Of a stretch of DNA of 64,000 bases, positions 25,687 through 34,013 are shown in pieces; position 1 is the stretch's first letter, and each line of letters starts with the position of its first letter. Origin of the DNA: Alteribacillus persepolensis. GTDB taxonomy: Bacteria; Bacillota; Bacilli; Bacillales; Marinococcaceae. The notes under the pieces were generated by a model. The model ran no database searches. It was not told the DNA's origin and saw only the letters and a program-made list of their open reading frames with translations. Both the position numbers and the translations under genes were made by a program. Location of the stretch: assembly GCF_900099605.1 (NCBI RefSeq), contig NZ_FNDK01000002.1:62001-126000 (forward strand), given 5' to 3'.

Positions 25687-26169
25687 ATGAAAAAACGAAG
25701 AGAAAAGAAGGTGCGCGATGTGTTCAATCAAGTCATGGACCAACGCGAGCGAAAACAGATGATGACAAGGCATGCCGTGGACAATATGTACTGGAACGCT
25801 CGCTGTATCAAAGAAAAACAAAGAGAGCGGGCATTAAGAAAAAGAGCGGAAAGCTATGGTATTGAAACAAAAGAAAAAGATATAGGTGACATCGTCAAAG
25901 AAATAAGTATTGCTCAGTTAAAGGAAGAAGCCAAAAACCTAGGCATAAACCCCAAAGGAAAAGAAGTACAGCAGATTATGGTTGAAATAAAAGAAAAGCA
26001 AATTCAGTTAGCTGCAGCTGCAGCAGGGATAGAGACTGCTAATAAAACGTTAGCAGACATACTGGACGAATTGGTAGACGAACATGAACAAGCAGCAAAA
26101 TACTTTCACATCTTCCCTGCTGGAGAGCGTGATGTTGCCCCTTTAAAAAAACGAAATGTCATGCAATGA
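25687..26169 (+). CDS. Highly charged protein with three tandem helical repeats
   Basis: 160 residues, unrecognised as a whole. The first 50 residues are very basic (MKKRREKKVRDVF...). From about residue 56 a 28-residue unit repeats three times: GIETKEKDIGDIVKEI, GINPKGKEVQQIMVEI and GIETANKTLADILDEL, each preceded by an Ala/Lys helix. The pattern helix - LGI - charged loop - helix resembles SAP/HeH-type nucleic-acid-binding motifs (inference). There is no clear ribosome site before ATG 25687, which lowers confidence in the exact start. A terminator follows at 26281. Confidence 0.6.
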   Translation: MKKRREKKVRDVFNQVMDQRERKQMMTRHAVDNMYWNARCIKEKQRERALRKRAESYGIETKEKDIGDIVKEISIAQLKEEAKNLGINPKGKEVQQIMVEIKEKQIQLAAAAAGIETANKTLADILDELVDEHEQAAKYFHIFPAGERDVAPLKKRNVMQ

Positions 26170-26497
26170 AATCGAGGCTGTTTCCCCAGCAGTCTTGAAA
26201 AGAAACCCCTTTGCTCGAAACAGCATAGCTAGCGATAAAATAGCAAAATTTTTTCATTGACCCCCCCTTTTAATAGATCGAAGGAAATCCCTGGTTCCAT
26301 GCATCAGGGGTTTCCTTTTGTCATATATAGGAAATGTTTAGTCATAAAAGAGAAAAATCTCTTTACGTGTTTCAAAAGGTCGACATAATGATGATTGGAT
26401 GTATGCGTCAGTTTTCTTTATACTACGGGATAGAAGAAAAAGTAAAAATCTCAGCTTGCTTCTAACCGCATTTTAGGAGTGCGAGGGAGTGAATAGG
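26170..26497. other. Intergenic stretch with terminator and promoter region
   Basis: Contains the terminator at 26281-26319 and, further on, TATACT at 26419-26424 with a TTGGAT at 26395-26400 as a weak promoter for the two-component genes. No gene seen. Confidence 0.5.
26281..26319 (+). terminator. Rho-independent terminator
   Basis: AAGGAAATCCCTG pairs with CAGGGGTTTCCTT, ending in T4. Confidence 0.8.
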
Positions 26498-27181
26498 ATG
26501 ACAAAAGTTTTAATTATAGAAGATGAAGCCCCTATTAGTAAAGTCCTTCAAGCTTATATGCAAAAAGAGGGCTATGAAGTCCGAACCGTGCTGCATGGGG
26601 ATGAAGCTATGCCCGTTTTTTATGACATGCAGCCAGACTTAGCGATTGTAGACGTGATGCTTCCTGGTAAAAATGGCTGGGATATTTTAGAAGAGATACG
26701 TGCAGAAAGCGCTGCTGCGGTCATTATGTTAACGGCACTAGGAGACGTTGATTACCGCTTGAAAGGATTAAACAGCGGAGCAGACGACTATATCGCTAAA
26801 CCATTTGATGCTAGTGAAGTGGTAGCAAGGGTAAAAGCTGTCTTACGAAGGACAGGGCAGTTTTTGCAAGATGAAGAAGTCAAACATTTTGGCAGTTTAA
26901 CGCTCAATGAGAAAGCGCACACGGTTAAACTGAATGGTGCGGACGTACCGCTTTCTCCGCGTGACTTATCGCTGTTATTTTTTCTGGCAAGACATCCAAA
27001 TCAAACATTTGACAGAGAACAATTGATTGAACACGTCTGGGGAATTGACTATGAGGGAAGCGACCGTGCTGTGGATTTATCCATTAAGCGTATTCGTAAA
27101 TCATTGCAAAATTGGCCGGAGTCAGAAGGGGAAATAAAAACGCTGCGGGGATTGGGGTATCAGTTTTGTGTTTATGAATAA
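26498..27181 (+). CDS. OmpR/PhoB-family response regulator
   Basis: 227 residues: receiver domain (EDEAP, phospho-acceptor Asp in LAIVDVMLPG, Lys in YIAKPF) followed by a winged-helix DNA-binding domain (LSPRDLSLLFFLARHPNQTF to the C terminus). ATG 26498 follows AGGGAG at 8 bases. The partner kinase starts within its last codons. Signal and regulon unknown. Confidence 0.9.
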   Translation: MTKVLIIEDEAPISKVLQAYMQKEGYEVRTVLHGDEAMPVFYDMQPDLAIVDVMLPGKNGWDILEEIRAESAAAVIMLTALGDVDYRLKGLNSGADDYIAKPFDASEVVARVKAVLRRTGQFLQDEEVKHFGSLTLNEKAHTVKLNGADVPLSPRDLSLLFFLARHPNQTFDREQLIEHVWGIDYEGSDRAVDLSIKRIRKSLQNWPESEGEIKTLRGLGYQFCVYE

Positions 27182-28607
27182 AAACCGAAAAATATCGTTG
27201 CTGCGTTACTGGACAACCCGCTATTTTGTAACATTAGTGATTGGTTTAGTAATTGTTGCTGTTATATCTGTATTATGGATACGACACACGAATTTAGAAA
27301 ACCGGTTAAATGTGACGATTTATTTAGCTCAGGAAATTGCGGATCGGTTCATAGAAGAGAATGAAGGACGGACAGTGCCCAGAGAAGGCGTCGATGAATA
27401 TATTCAACAGCGCCAAAATATTATCGACACAGAACTTGATCCGATTATATATATTGTCGATGTAAACGGAAGGATACTTGCCAATCCTTTTAATCAAGAA
27501 ACGTTTACGTCTGACTATTTTCCGGTGCGCATCTTAGAAGTGGAAAGTGATGTGCAGCGCTTAAAATTAGAAAACGGGATGCAATCGTATATTGTGAAGC
27601 GCCCTATCCAGACGGAAGGAGTGACGGCTGGCTGGGTTGTCATTATTCAATCGGCTAGTCAATTGACGCAGATGAACGAAGAGTTTCGGTTGTTGGCTAT
27701 TATGTTAGCAACACTGGCTCTCATTGGCTGGGCCACGATTTATGTCCTTTCCAAGAAACTGTCGGAACCAATTCAAGACGTGGCGCAAGCGGCCAAACAT
27801 GTCCAGGAACAAAACTATGATTTCAGCCTGCCTGAACACAATATACGAGAGCAGGAAGTGCATGAACTTGTCCATTCATTTAAAGAAATGTCGCTGCGCT
27901 TACAACAGTTAGAATCACTTCGTTCAGAGCTTCTAGCAGGTGTTACGCACGAACTGAAGACCCCCATTACATCGATGACCGGATTAATACAAGCTGTACG
28001 GGATGACGTTGTAGAAGGAGAAGAGGCGAAGGAATTTCTTGATGTATCTTTAAAAGAAGCAAACCGCATGAAAACGATGGTAGCAGATCTGTTAGAGTTT
28101 AATTCGTTTGCGGCTGATGCGATTCCAATAACGCTCGAGACATATGACGTAAATAAGTTAGCAAAAGAAATTTTACACCAATGGGAAATTGTCAATGATG
28201 AAGAGGGGCTGACGATTCAACACTACCTGCCTGAAGAAAATATTGAGGCACGAGTAGATTCTATCAGGCTCCAGCAAATTTTAGTAAATCTCATGAATAA
28301 TGCGAAGCATGCGTTGAACGGGGAGGGGGTTATTTCCATCACGGTAGAGAGGAAGCGCCCTGGTGTGGCAGATATACACATTGAAGATAACGGACCGGGA
28401 ATTCAGGAAGAGGAACAAGCGCTTATTTTTGAACGGTTTTATCGAGGAGAAAATAAAAAATACAATACCCACGGTTTAGGCCTGGGTCTGCCGTTTAGTA
28501 AAATGATTGCCCAAAGCATGCATGGTGATCTCCTGCTGACAGAAAGCAGACCCGGCCGTACCGTGTTCACGCTGGAACTTCCATGTGAAAGGAATGAAAA
28601 ATCGTAA
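27174..28607 (+). CDS. Sensor histidine kinase (HAMP-HisKA)
   Basis: 477 residues: first membrane segment about 13-36, extracytoplasmic sensor about 37-165, second membrane segment about 168-190, HAMP linker (SKKLSEPIQDVAQAAKHVQE), HisKA with the phospho-His in AGVTHELKTPITS, and an ATPase domain with NLMNNAKHAL, DNGPGI and GLGLGLPFSK. ATG 27174 overlaps the regulator stop; GTG 27168 is an equal alternative. Its stop is separated by a single base from the stop of the opposing cobT. Confidence 0.88.
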   Translation: MNKNRKISLLRYWTTRYFVTLVIGLVIVAVISVLWIRHTNLENRLNVTIYLAQEIADRFIEENEGRTVPREGVDEYIQQRQNIIDTELDPIIYIVDVNGRILANPFNQETFTSDYFPVRILEVESDVQRLKLENGMQSYIVKRPIQTEGVTAGWVVIIQSASQLTQMNEEFRLLAIMLATLALIGWATIYVLSKKLSEPIQDVAQAAKHVQEQNYDFSLPEHNIREQEVHELVHSFKEMSLRLQQLESLRSELLAGVTHELKTPITSMTGLIQAVRDDVVEGEEAKEFLDVSLKEANRMKTMVADLLEFNSFAADAIPITLETYDVNKLAKEILHQWEIVNDEEGLTIQHYLPEENIEARVDSIRLQQILVNLMNNAKHALNGEGVISITVERKRPGVADIHIEDNGPGIQEEEQALIFERFYRGENKKYNTHGLGLGLPFSKMIAQSMHGDLLLTESRPGRTVFTLELPCERNEKS

Positions 28608-28608
28608 G

Positions 28609-29652
28609 TTAATAGCTCTTGAGGTCATCGAAAACAGCCATATCACAGATGAGAGCAGCGGCTGCTTGTATAATCGGGAACGACAGTGCTGCTCCGCTTC
28701 CTTCCCCTAATCGCATGTGTAAATCAAGCAAAGGCTGTTTGTTTAATAATTCTATAGCAAGGCGGTGTCCTGGTTCTGTTGACTGATGCCCGATAAACAT
28801 GTAATCGCGGGCACGACGGGATATGTTAGAGGCTGTAACAGCGGCAGTTGAGCTAATGAATCCGTCCACGATGACAGGAACTCGGTGAGCGGCAGCTGCC
28901 AGCATGGCTCCGGTAATGCCTGCTATTTCTAACCCGCCGACCTTGGCAAGTACATCAATCGAATCATTGGAATTAATCGTACGTTCTTGTAACGCCTTGC
29001 GCAAGATATGTTGTTTATGCTTTATTTTTTCTGGAGAAAGTCCTGTGCCGGGCCCTGTGACGTGCTCGGGGTCTTTCTTGCTGTAACAAGCAATCATAGC
29101 ACTGCTTGCTGTTGTATTGCCGATGCCCATTTCGCCTAATATTAAACAGCGGATACCTTGGTTTTCAATCATCATTTGAGCCACATCAAAACCAGCCTGA
29201 ACAGCAGATACTGCTTCTTTTTTTGTCATGGCGTCCGTTTCGCAAAAATTAGCGGTCCCAGCTTTTATTCTTTTATTCGTGATATTTACGTGGTTTATTT
29301 CTTGTGTCATTCCAATATCTACCAGGCGAAAGGAAGCATCAATTTGGCTGGCTAATACATTGATGGCTGCCCCTTTATGTAAAAAGTTTTTAGCCATTTG
29401 TGCTGTGATTTCTTGTGGAAAAGCGGAAACCCCTTCGGCGGTAACACCATGATCAGCAGCAAACACGATAATACCAGGCGGAGTCACCGCCGGCTGTGGA
29501 TTTGCTGTCATGGCGGCTAAATCCATGGCTATGGTTTCTAGCCGGCCCAGGCTTCCGGGGGGTTTAGTTAATTGGTTCATTCGCGTTTTGGCTGCTTCTC
29601 TTGCTTGCTCATCTAATGGTTCGATAGTTGTTACATGCTGCGGTAGGTCCAT
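28609..29652 (-). CDS. cobT: Nicotinate-nucleotide-dimethylbenzimidazole phosphoribosyltransferase
   Basis: Transfers ribose phosphate from nicotinate mononucleotide to dimethylbenzimidazole, making alpha-ribazole phosphate for the lower ligand of cobalamin. The 347 residues include LTKPPGSLGRLE, the VFAADHGVTAEGVSAFP motif, GEMGIGNTTASSA and the C-terminal LGEGSGAALSFP whose Glu is the family's catalytic base. AGGAGG precedes the start. No cobU, cobS, cobC or cobalamin riboswitch is adjacent, so it is a lone assembly gene here. Confidence 0.93.
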   Translation of the reverse strand: MDLPQHVTTIEPLDEQAREAAKTRMNQLTKPPGSLGRLETIAMDLAAMTANPQPAVTPPGIIVFAADHGVTAEGVSAFPQEITAQMAKNFLHKGAAINVLASQIDASFRLVDIGMTQEINHVNITNKRIKAGTANFCETDAMTKKEAVSAVQAGFDVAQMMIENQGIRCLILGEMGIGNTTASSAMIACYSKKDPEHVTGPGTGLSPEKIKHKQHILRKALQERTINSNDSIDVLAKVGGLEIAGITGAMLAAAAHRVPVIVDGFISSTAAVTASNISRRARDYMFIGHQSTEPGHRLAIELLNKQPLLDLHMRLGEGSGAALSFPIIQAAAALICDMAVFDDLKSY

Positions 29653-29844
29653 ATATCTTTCCTCCTGTTTTGTGATGGTGGCAAGAGGCGCTTCTATGTG
29701 TCACTGCTGCCAGTTTTTGGATAATATCTTTCTAGATAAAGTGGAGCAAACAGCCACCTATTATATTTTAAAGGATTTATCATGTAATAGATAGATATGT
29801 TATTGGCAGACGAGTGTTTGACTTACATGAAGGTAGGGATCATT

Positions 29845-30759
29845 GTGCTTAAAAAAATCGTGTTGGCTGGCGGTTCTGGCAGGATTGGCCAGTCGCTGGC
29901 GGCTTTTCTTATCAATAAAGGTTTTTCTGTCACTGTGTTAACGAGAGGACATACACGTGTAGAAGAAGGGGTACGCTATGTTCACTGGGATGCCAGGACG
30001 CTTGGTGAATGGAAAAAAGAGCTGGATGGCAGCTATGCGTTAGTAAATCTTACTGGTAAAAGTATTTACTGTATTCATACAGAAAGAAACAAAAAAGAAA
30101 TGATTCGCTCCCGTTATTACTCCGTCCGCGTATTACAAAAGGCACTCGAAACATGTGAACAACCGCCGCAAGCGTTTGTCCAAGCAGGTTCAATTGCTGT
30201 CTATGGGGATACGCATCATATGTGTATCGAAGATTCCCCGCATGGAGAGGGATTTCTTGTGAAAATGTGCGAGCTGTGGGAAAAAGCTTTTTTTGCGGTG
30301 TCTTTGGCAAATACAAGGCAAGTTATGCTGCGGATGGGTACAGTGCTTCAGACAGAGGGCGGAACCTTGAAGATGTTAGAACAATTGGTCAACTACCGCG
30401 TTGGTGGAAAAATAGGATCGGGTATGCAGTACATCAGCTGGATTCATATCGATGATGTTCATAAGTTGTTTCTGCGTGCGATAGAAGACCAGTCGATGGG
30501 CGGCATATATAATGCTGTCAGCCCGCAGCCTGTTACAAATAAATTATTTATGGAGAAGCTGCGGAAGGCGATGCGCAAAAGTTGGGGGATTCAGGTGCCC
30601 GCACCGATCGCTTCTCTAGGATCATATCTTTTGGCGGGAATAGAGCCGGATCTCTTTTTGAAAAGCCAAAATGCCTTGCCTTACAAATTAATTGACGAAG
30701 GATATACGTTCCAGTTTAATCACCTGGAAGCAGCGCTTAGCGATTTGATAAAAAAATAG
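29845..30759 (+). CDS. TIGR01777-family SDR epimerase-like protein
   Basis: 304 residues of the extended SDR class (YfcH/SDR39U1 type). The NAD(P)-binding motif is GGSGRIGQSLAAFL at the N terminus; typical later motifs are ALVNLTGKSI, QAGSIAVYGD and SWIHIDDV, with a DUF1731-like C-terminal part. GTG 29845 is preferred since it starts directly before the Rossmann strand and follows GAAGGTAGGG; ATG 29827 and ATG 29797 are alternatives. Physiological substrate of this family is unknown. Confidence 0.82.
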   Translation: MLKKIVLAGGSGRIGQSLAAFLINKGFSVTVLTRGHTRVEEGVRYVHWDARTLGEWKKELDGSYALVNLTGKSIYCIHTERNKKEMIRSRYYSVRVLQKALETCEQPPQAFVQAGSIAVYGDTHHMCIEDSPHGEGFLVKMCELWEKAFFAVSLANTRQVMLRMGTVLQTEGGTLKMLEQLVNYRVGGKIGSGMQYISWIHIDDVHKLFLRAIEDQSMGGIYNAVSPQPVTNKLFMEKLRKAMRKSWGIQVPAPIASLGSYLLAGIEPDLFLKSQNALPYKLIDEGYTFQFNHLEAALSDLIKK

Positions 30760-30763
30760 TTGT

Positions 30764-31029
30764 TTGACATGTTGCTGACACAAAGAATCCGTATAGTAAT
30801 CATTGAAGGATAGATAATCTGATCTATTCATTTAATCCCCCTGTTATGATATAAGGAGGCTTTTTAGGCAAAGTGTGTGTAAGAAGTTTGTGCGACAATG
30901 ATAATTCCTCCTTTTATGATAGATTCGTTAGGGTAACCCCCTCCTTCTTCTTAGAAAGCAGTCACATATGCACTTTTCGCCTCCTTATATGTTCTTTTTC
31001 TCAATCTTTTATGATTGAGAATTTTTTTG
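30764..31029 (+). ncRNA. Candidate structured RNA in 403-base intergenic gap
   Basis: ATATAAGGAGGC (30849-30860) is perfectly complementary to GCCTCCTTATAT (30979-30990), and just inside AAAGTG can pair with CACTTT. Eight bases later comes a strong intrinsic terminator (30998-31029). Between the arms are two further CCTCC motifs. No protein frame fits. The segment could be a regulatory RNA or a leader of the flavoprotein gene; a clean promoter is not visible (TTGACA at 30764 and TATAGT at 30792 are 22 bases apart). I do not recognise a known riboswitch class. Confidence 0.35.
30998..31029 (+). terminator. Intrinsic terminator upstream of flavoprotein gene
   Basis: TTCTCAATC and GATTGAGAA form a 9-bp stem with a 6-base loop, followed by T7. 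It sits 239 bases after the previous gene and 133 bases before the next start. Confidence 0.8.
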
Positions 31030-31162
31030 TTTTTATTTTGCTTTATCGTGGAATGAACATAGTAGATAGACATCAACAAACGTATTTGTTGATTTTTCTG
31101 AAAAATACGTTTTACACTGAAAAAGAACATATAAAATTTGGTAAAGGGAGGCGTTGTGTTAC

Positions 31163-31732
31163 ATGTATGATGTAATTATTGTAGGGGCAGGTCCTGCTGG
31201 GGCAAGTGCAGCATTATTTACTGCAAAAGCCGGGAAAAAGACACTAGTATTGGATAATGATCAAAGTATGACCAAAGCGGCTTGGGTGGAAAATCACTAC
31301 GGTGTTTCGGAAATTGAAGGCCCTGAATTATTAAAAACAGGTCAGGAGCAAGCGAAAAAATTTGGCGCAGAAATTGTTCAAACGCAAGTCAATCAAGTAA
31401 AAAAAGAAAACCCGCAACGTGTAACGGTGGAAACAGAGAAAGGCAGCTATGAAGCAGAACATGTCATTCTTACAACAGGAGGGAATACAAAGCTGGCAGA
31501 AGCATCGGGCATCAACACAACAGAAGGCACAGAGCCGCGTATTAAAACGATCATTGATACTGATGACAAAGGCAAAACAAACGTAGAAGGCGTTTGGGCT
31601 GCGGGGACGGTTGCCGGTGTTAGTGTGCATACCATTATCACTGCCGGAGATGGTGCGAAAGCAGCCATTAACGTGTTGACGGAAATGAATGGAGAACGTT
31701 ATGTAGACCATGATATTCTCTCCAAAAAGTAG
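31163..31732 (+). CDS. Minimal thioredoxin-reductase-like FAD protein
   Basis: 189 residues consisting only of the split FAD-binding domain of pyridine nucleotide-disulfide oxidoreductases: GAGPAGASAALFTAKAG at the N terminus and GVWAAGTVAGVSVHTIITAG with DGAKAAINV at the C terminus. The NADPH domain and redox CxxC of thioredoxin reductase are absent, so it is about 60 percent of the usual 310-320 residues. No frameshift is visible. ATG 31163 follows GGGAGG at 11 bases; a TTG at 31154 would be too close. Similar short proteins exist in Bacillaceae; the redox partner is unknown. Confidence 0.8.
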   Translation: MYDVIIVGAGPAGASAALFTAKAGKKTLVLDNDQSMTKAAWVENHYGVSEIEGPELLKTGQEQAKKFGAEIVQTQVNQVKKENPQRVTVETEKGSYEAEHVILTTGGNTKLAEASGINTTEGTEPRIKTIIDTDDKGKTNVEGVWAAGTVAGVSVHTIITAGDGAKAAINVLTEMNGERYVDHDILSKK

Positions 31733-31741
31733 CCAGTATAA

Positions 31742-31785
31742 AGAAAAACGCAAGCGCTCTGGAAAAAGGAAGTTCAGCCGAGAAG
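31742..31785 (+). repeat. Gene-end repeat, copy 4
   Basis: Begins AGAAAAACGCAAGCGCTCTG and continues GAAAAAGGAAGTTCAGCCGAG, 9 bases after the flavoprotein stop. Homologous over about 44 bases to the copy at 18881. Confidence 0.6.
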
Positions 31786-31806
31786 AAGGAGCGTTCTTAT
31801 CTTTTG

Positions 31807-31843
31807 AAAAAAGGGTAATCGGTCCTGGCCGATTACCCTTTTT
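31807..31843 (+). terminator. Rho-independent terminator
   Basis: AAAAAGGGTAATCGG pairs with CCGATTACCCTTTTT, a 15-bp perfect stem with T-tail; near symmetric, so it may also work for the minus strand. Confidence 0.88.
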
Positions 31844-31999
31844 GTGATGTGATGAAAAACAGTTATAAGCGCTCGATTGCTGGAAATAATGAAAAAGGTA
31901 TACACTTTTCTTCTCGTGCCGTCTTGTCATGAGGGATAACAAAACAGTGAATCAAAGAGGAACGAAAATTGAAGAATGAAAGCTCTTACCATCGTTTTC

Positions 32000-33886
32000 T
32001 TACACGTTGACGAGCTGATTTTCTCTTTCTGTGCGTTCTGCTGTATACAGTCCTTCTACATGAACTTGATGCCAAATCATAAAAATCAGAATCGTCCACA
32101 ATTTGCGGCTGTGATCATGTTTGTTTGCTGCGTGTTCGTCTAGCAGGGAAAGTACATATGCTTTATGGATATACGATTCGGTCTGGCTGTCGTTAATGAT
32201 GGATCTTGCCCAATCGTAGAGTTCATTTTTTAACCAGTGTCGAATCGGCACCGGAAAACCCAATTTTTTCCGATCGTAAACATGATCTGGGACAATGCCT
32301 CGGAATGAATCTCTTAAAATAGATTTGGTCGTGTTATTAGCGATCTGGAGGTCTGCTGGAATATGACGGGCGACTTTAAACACTTCTTTATCTAAAAATG
32401 GTACGCGCAGTTCGAGCGAGTGTGCCATCGTCATTTTATCTGCTTTTAGTAAAATGTCTCCTCTCAGCCACGTGTTTATATCGACCGTTTGCATTTGCTG
32501 CACGGGATGTAAGTGAGTCGTTTTGTCAAATATAGGGCCGGTGATATCTCGATAATGCCAGTCACTCGATGCTGTTTTTAAAAACTTGCGTTTCTCTTCT
32601 TCTTCAAACATTTTTGCATTGCCGATGTATCTTTCTGCCAGCGGGGTGGTGCCTCGTTCGATAAAACTTTTTCCTTTCATTCCTTTTGGCATAAAACGGC
32701 TGGCGGCTCGTAAAAGGTACTTGATGGTTTTTGGGCAGTATTGAAACGCTTGTAAAGACGAAGGCTCGCGGTAAATGTTGTATCCGCCGAACAGCTCGTC
32801 CGATCCTTCACCTGACAAAACAACGGTGACGTGCTTCCTTGCTTCTCTGGCCAGAAAATATAAGGGAACACAAGAAGGATCAGCGAGAGGATCATCCATG
32901 TGCCAGATAATTTTTGGTAAATGGTGAACAAACTCCTCACAAGAGACCGTATAGCGATAGTTTTCAATACCTAACTTGTCTGCTGTTTCTGCTGCTATAT
33001 CCATTTCCGAATAACCATTTGTTGCAAATCCTACAGAGAATGTTTTTAAATCAGGTTTGTACCTGGCAGCAAGAGATGCGATAATAGCAGAGTCAATGCC
33101 GCCGGATAAGAAAGAGCCGACAGGGACGTCGCTTTGTAAATGGGCCTCAACAGAAGAGGATAATGTGTCCCGAAGCAGCGTTTCCCACTCTTGCTTTTCT
33201 CGGTACACAGGTTGAAAGCTTGGTTCCCAGTAACTTGTAAGCTGCAGCGGCTGGGCGGGCTTTTTGACAAAGTAATGTCCTGGTGCCACTGTATGAACAC
33301 CTTTAGTTAACGTGTTGTTTGGCACATATTGAAAACTCATATAGTGCTGCAAGGATTCTTCATCTATTTCTTCGTGGTGTGATACGATGCTTTTCTTTTC
33401 AGAAGAAAATGTCGTTTTCTCTGCTGTTTCTTGGTAGTATAGCGGCTTAATTCCAAAGGGATCTCTTGCGCCGTACAACGTTTGCTGTTCCTTATCCCAA
33501 ATAAGAATAGCAAACATGCCTCGTAAATATGAAAACATATCAGTGCCATAATGAGAGAACATGGCAGTAAGGACTTCTGCTTCCGATGAAGTATCAAAGT
33601 AACAGCCATGGTCCAGCAGTACTTTTTTCAATGATAAAAAATTATAAATCTCTCCATTGAAAACAATCGTATAACGATTATTACCGTAACTGGCTGGCTG
33701 ACTGCCGCTGTTTAGATCAATAATGCTTAATCGTCTAAAGCCAAAAGATATATAATCATCAAAGTAATAGCCATACTCATCAGGACCGCGGTGGCACAGC
33801 AGCTGACTTCTTTCATAGAAATGTATTTTTTCATCTTCATTTATCGTTTTCGGGAAATGTCTTATTTCTCCAATAAAACCGCACAT
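32000..33886 (-). CDS. asnB: Glutamine-hydrolysing asparagine synthetase
   Basis: Makes asparagine from aspartate, glutamine and ATP. The 628 residues start MCGFIGEI, with Cys2 as the glutaminase nucleophile, which fixes the start at 33886 (GGAGG 8 bases upstream) rather than the ATG at 33892. The synthetase domain has the pyrophosphate motif SGGIDSAIIASLAA and GEGSDELFGGYNIYR. Length fits the AsnB/AsnO type of Bacillus; which paralogue it is cannot be told. It is divergent from an alpha-glucosidase gene. Confidence 0.92.
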   Translation of the reverse strand: MCGFIGEIRHFPKTINEDEKIHFYERSQLLCHRGPDEYGYYFDDYISFGFRRLSIIDLNSGSQPASYGNNRYTIVFNGEIYNFLSLKKVLLDHGCYFDTSSEAEVLTAMFSHYGTDMFSYLRGMFAILIWDKEQQTLYGARDPFGIKPLYYQETAEKTTFSSEKKSIVSHHEEIDEESLQHYMSFQYVPNNTLTKGVHTVAPGHYFVKKPAQPLQLTSYWEPSFQPVYREKQEWETLLRDTLSSSVEAHLQSDVPVGSFLSGGIDSAIIASLAARYKPDLKTFSVGFATNGYSEMDIAAETADKLGIENYRYTVSCEEFVHHLPKIIWHMDDPLADPSCVPLYFLAREARKHVTVVLSGEGSDELFGGYNIYREPSSLQAFQYCPKTIKYLLRAASRFMPKGMKGKSFIERGTTPLAERYIGNAKMFEEEEKRKFLKTASSDWHYRDITGPIFDKTTHLHPVQQMQTVDINTWLRGDILLKADKMTMAHSLELRVPFLDKEVFKVARHIPADLQIANNTTKSILRDSFRGIVPDHVYDRKKLGFPVPIRHWLKNELYDWARSIINDSQTESYIHKAYVLSLLDEHAANKHDHSRKLWTILIFMIWHQVHVEGLYTAERTERENQLVNV

Positions 33887-33949
33887 GAACATAACCTCCG
33901 TTTGTAATGTGTATATATTTTACATTTTTAGACGTGTTTTTCCTAGAAG

Positions 33950-33978
33950 TTGTAACAAAATTTTTTAGAAAATGTAAT
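33950..33978 (+). promoter_or_regulatory. Promoter of oligo-1,6-glucosidase gene
   Basis: TTGTAA at 33950-33955 and TGTAAT at 33973-33978 with a 17-base spacer, 36 bases before the start. Confidence 0.5.
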
Positions 33979-34013
33979 AAAACATTTAAAAACGTGTAAG
34001 AAAGGGTGATAAT

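Noticed and set aside
29653-29844. Cobalamin riboswitch upstream of cobT
   Set aside because: The gap is too short and no B12-box-like sequence or terminator switch is visible on the minus strand.
33887-34013. T-box leader for asparagine synthetase
   Set aside because: The divergent gap is only about 127 bases and has no T-box core sequence or antiterminator-like structure.
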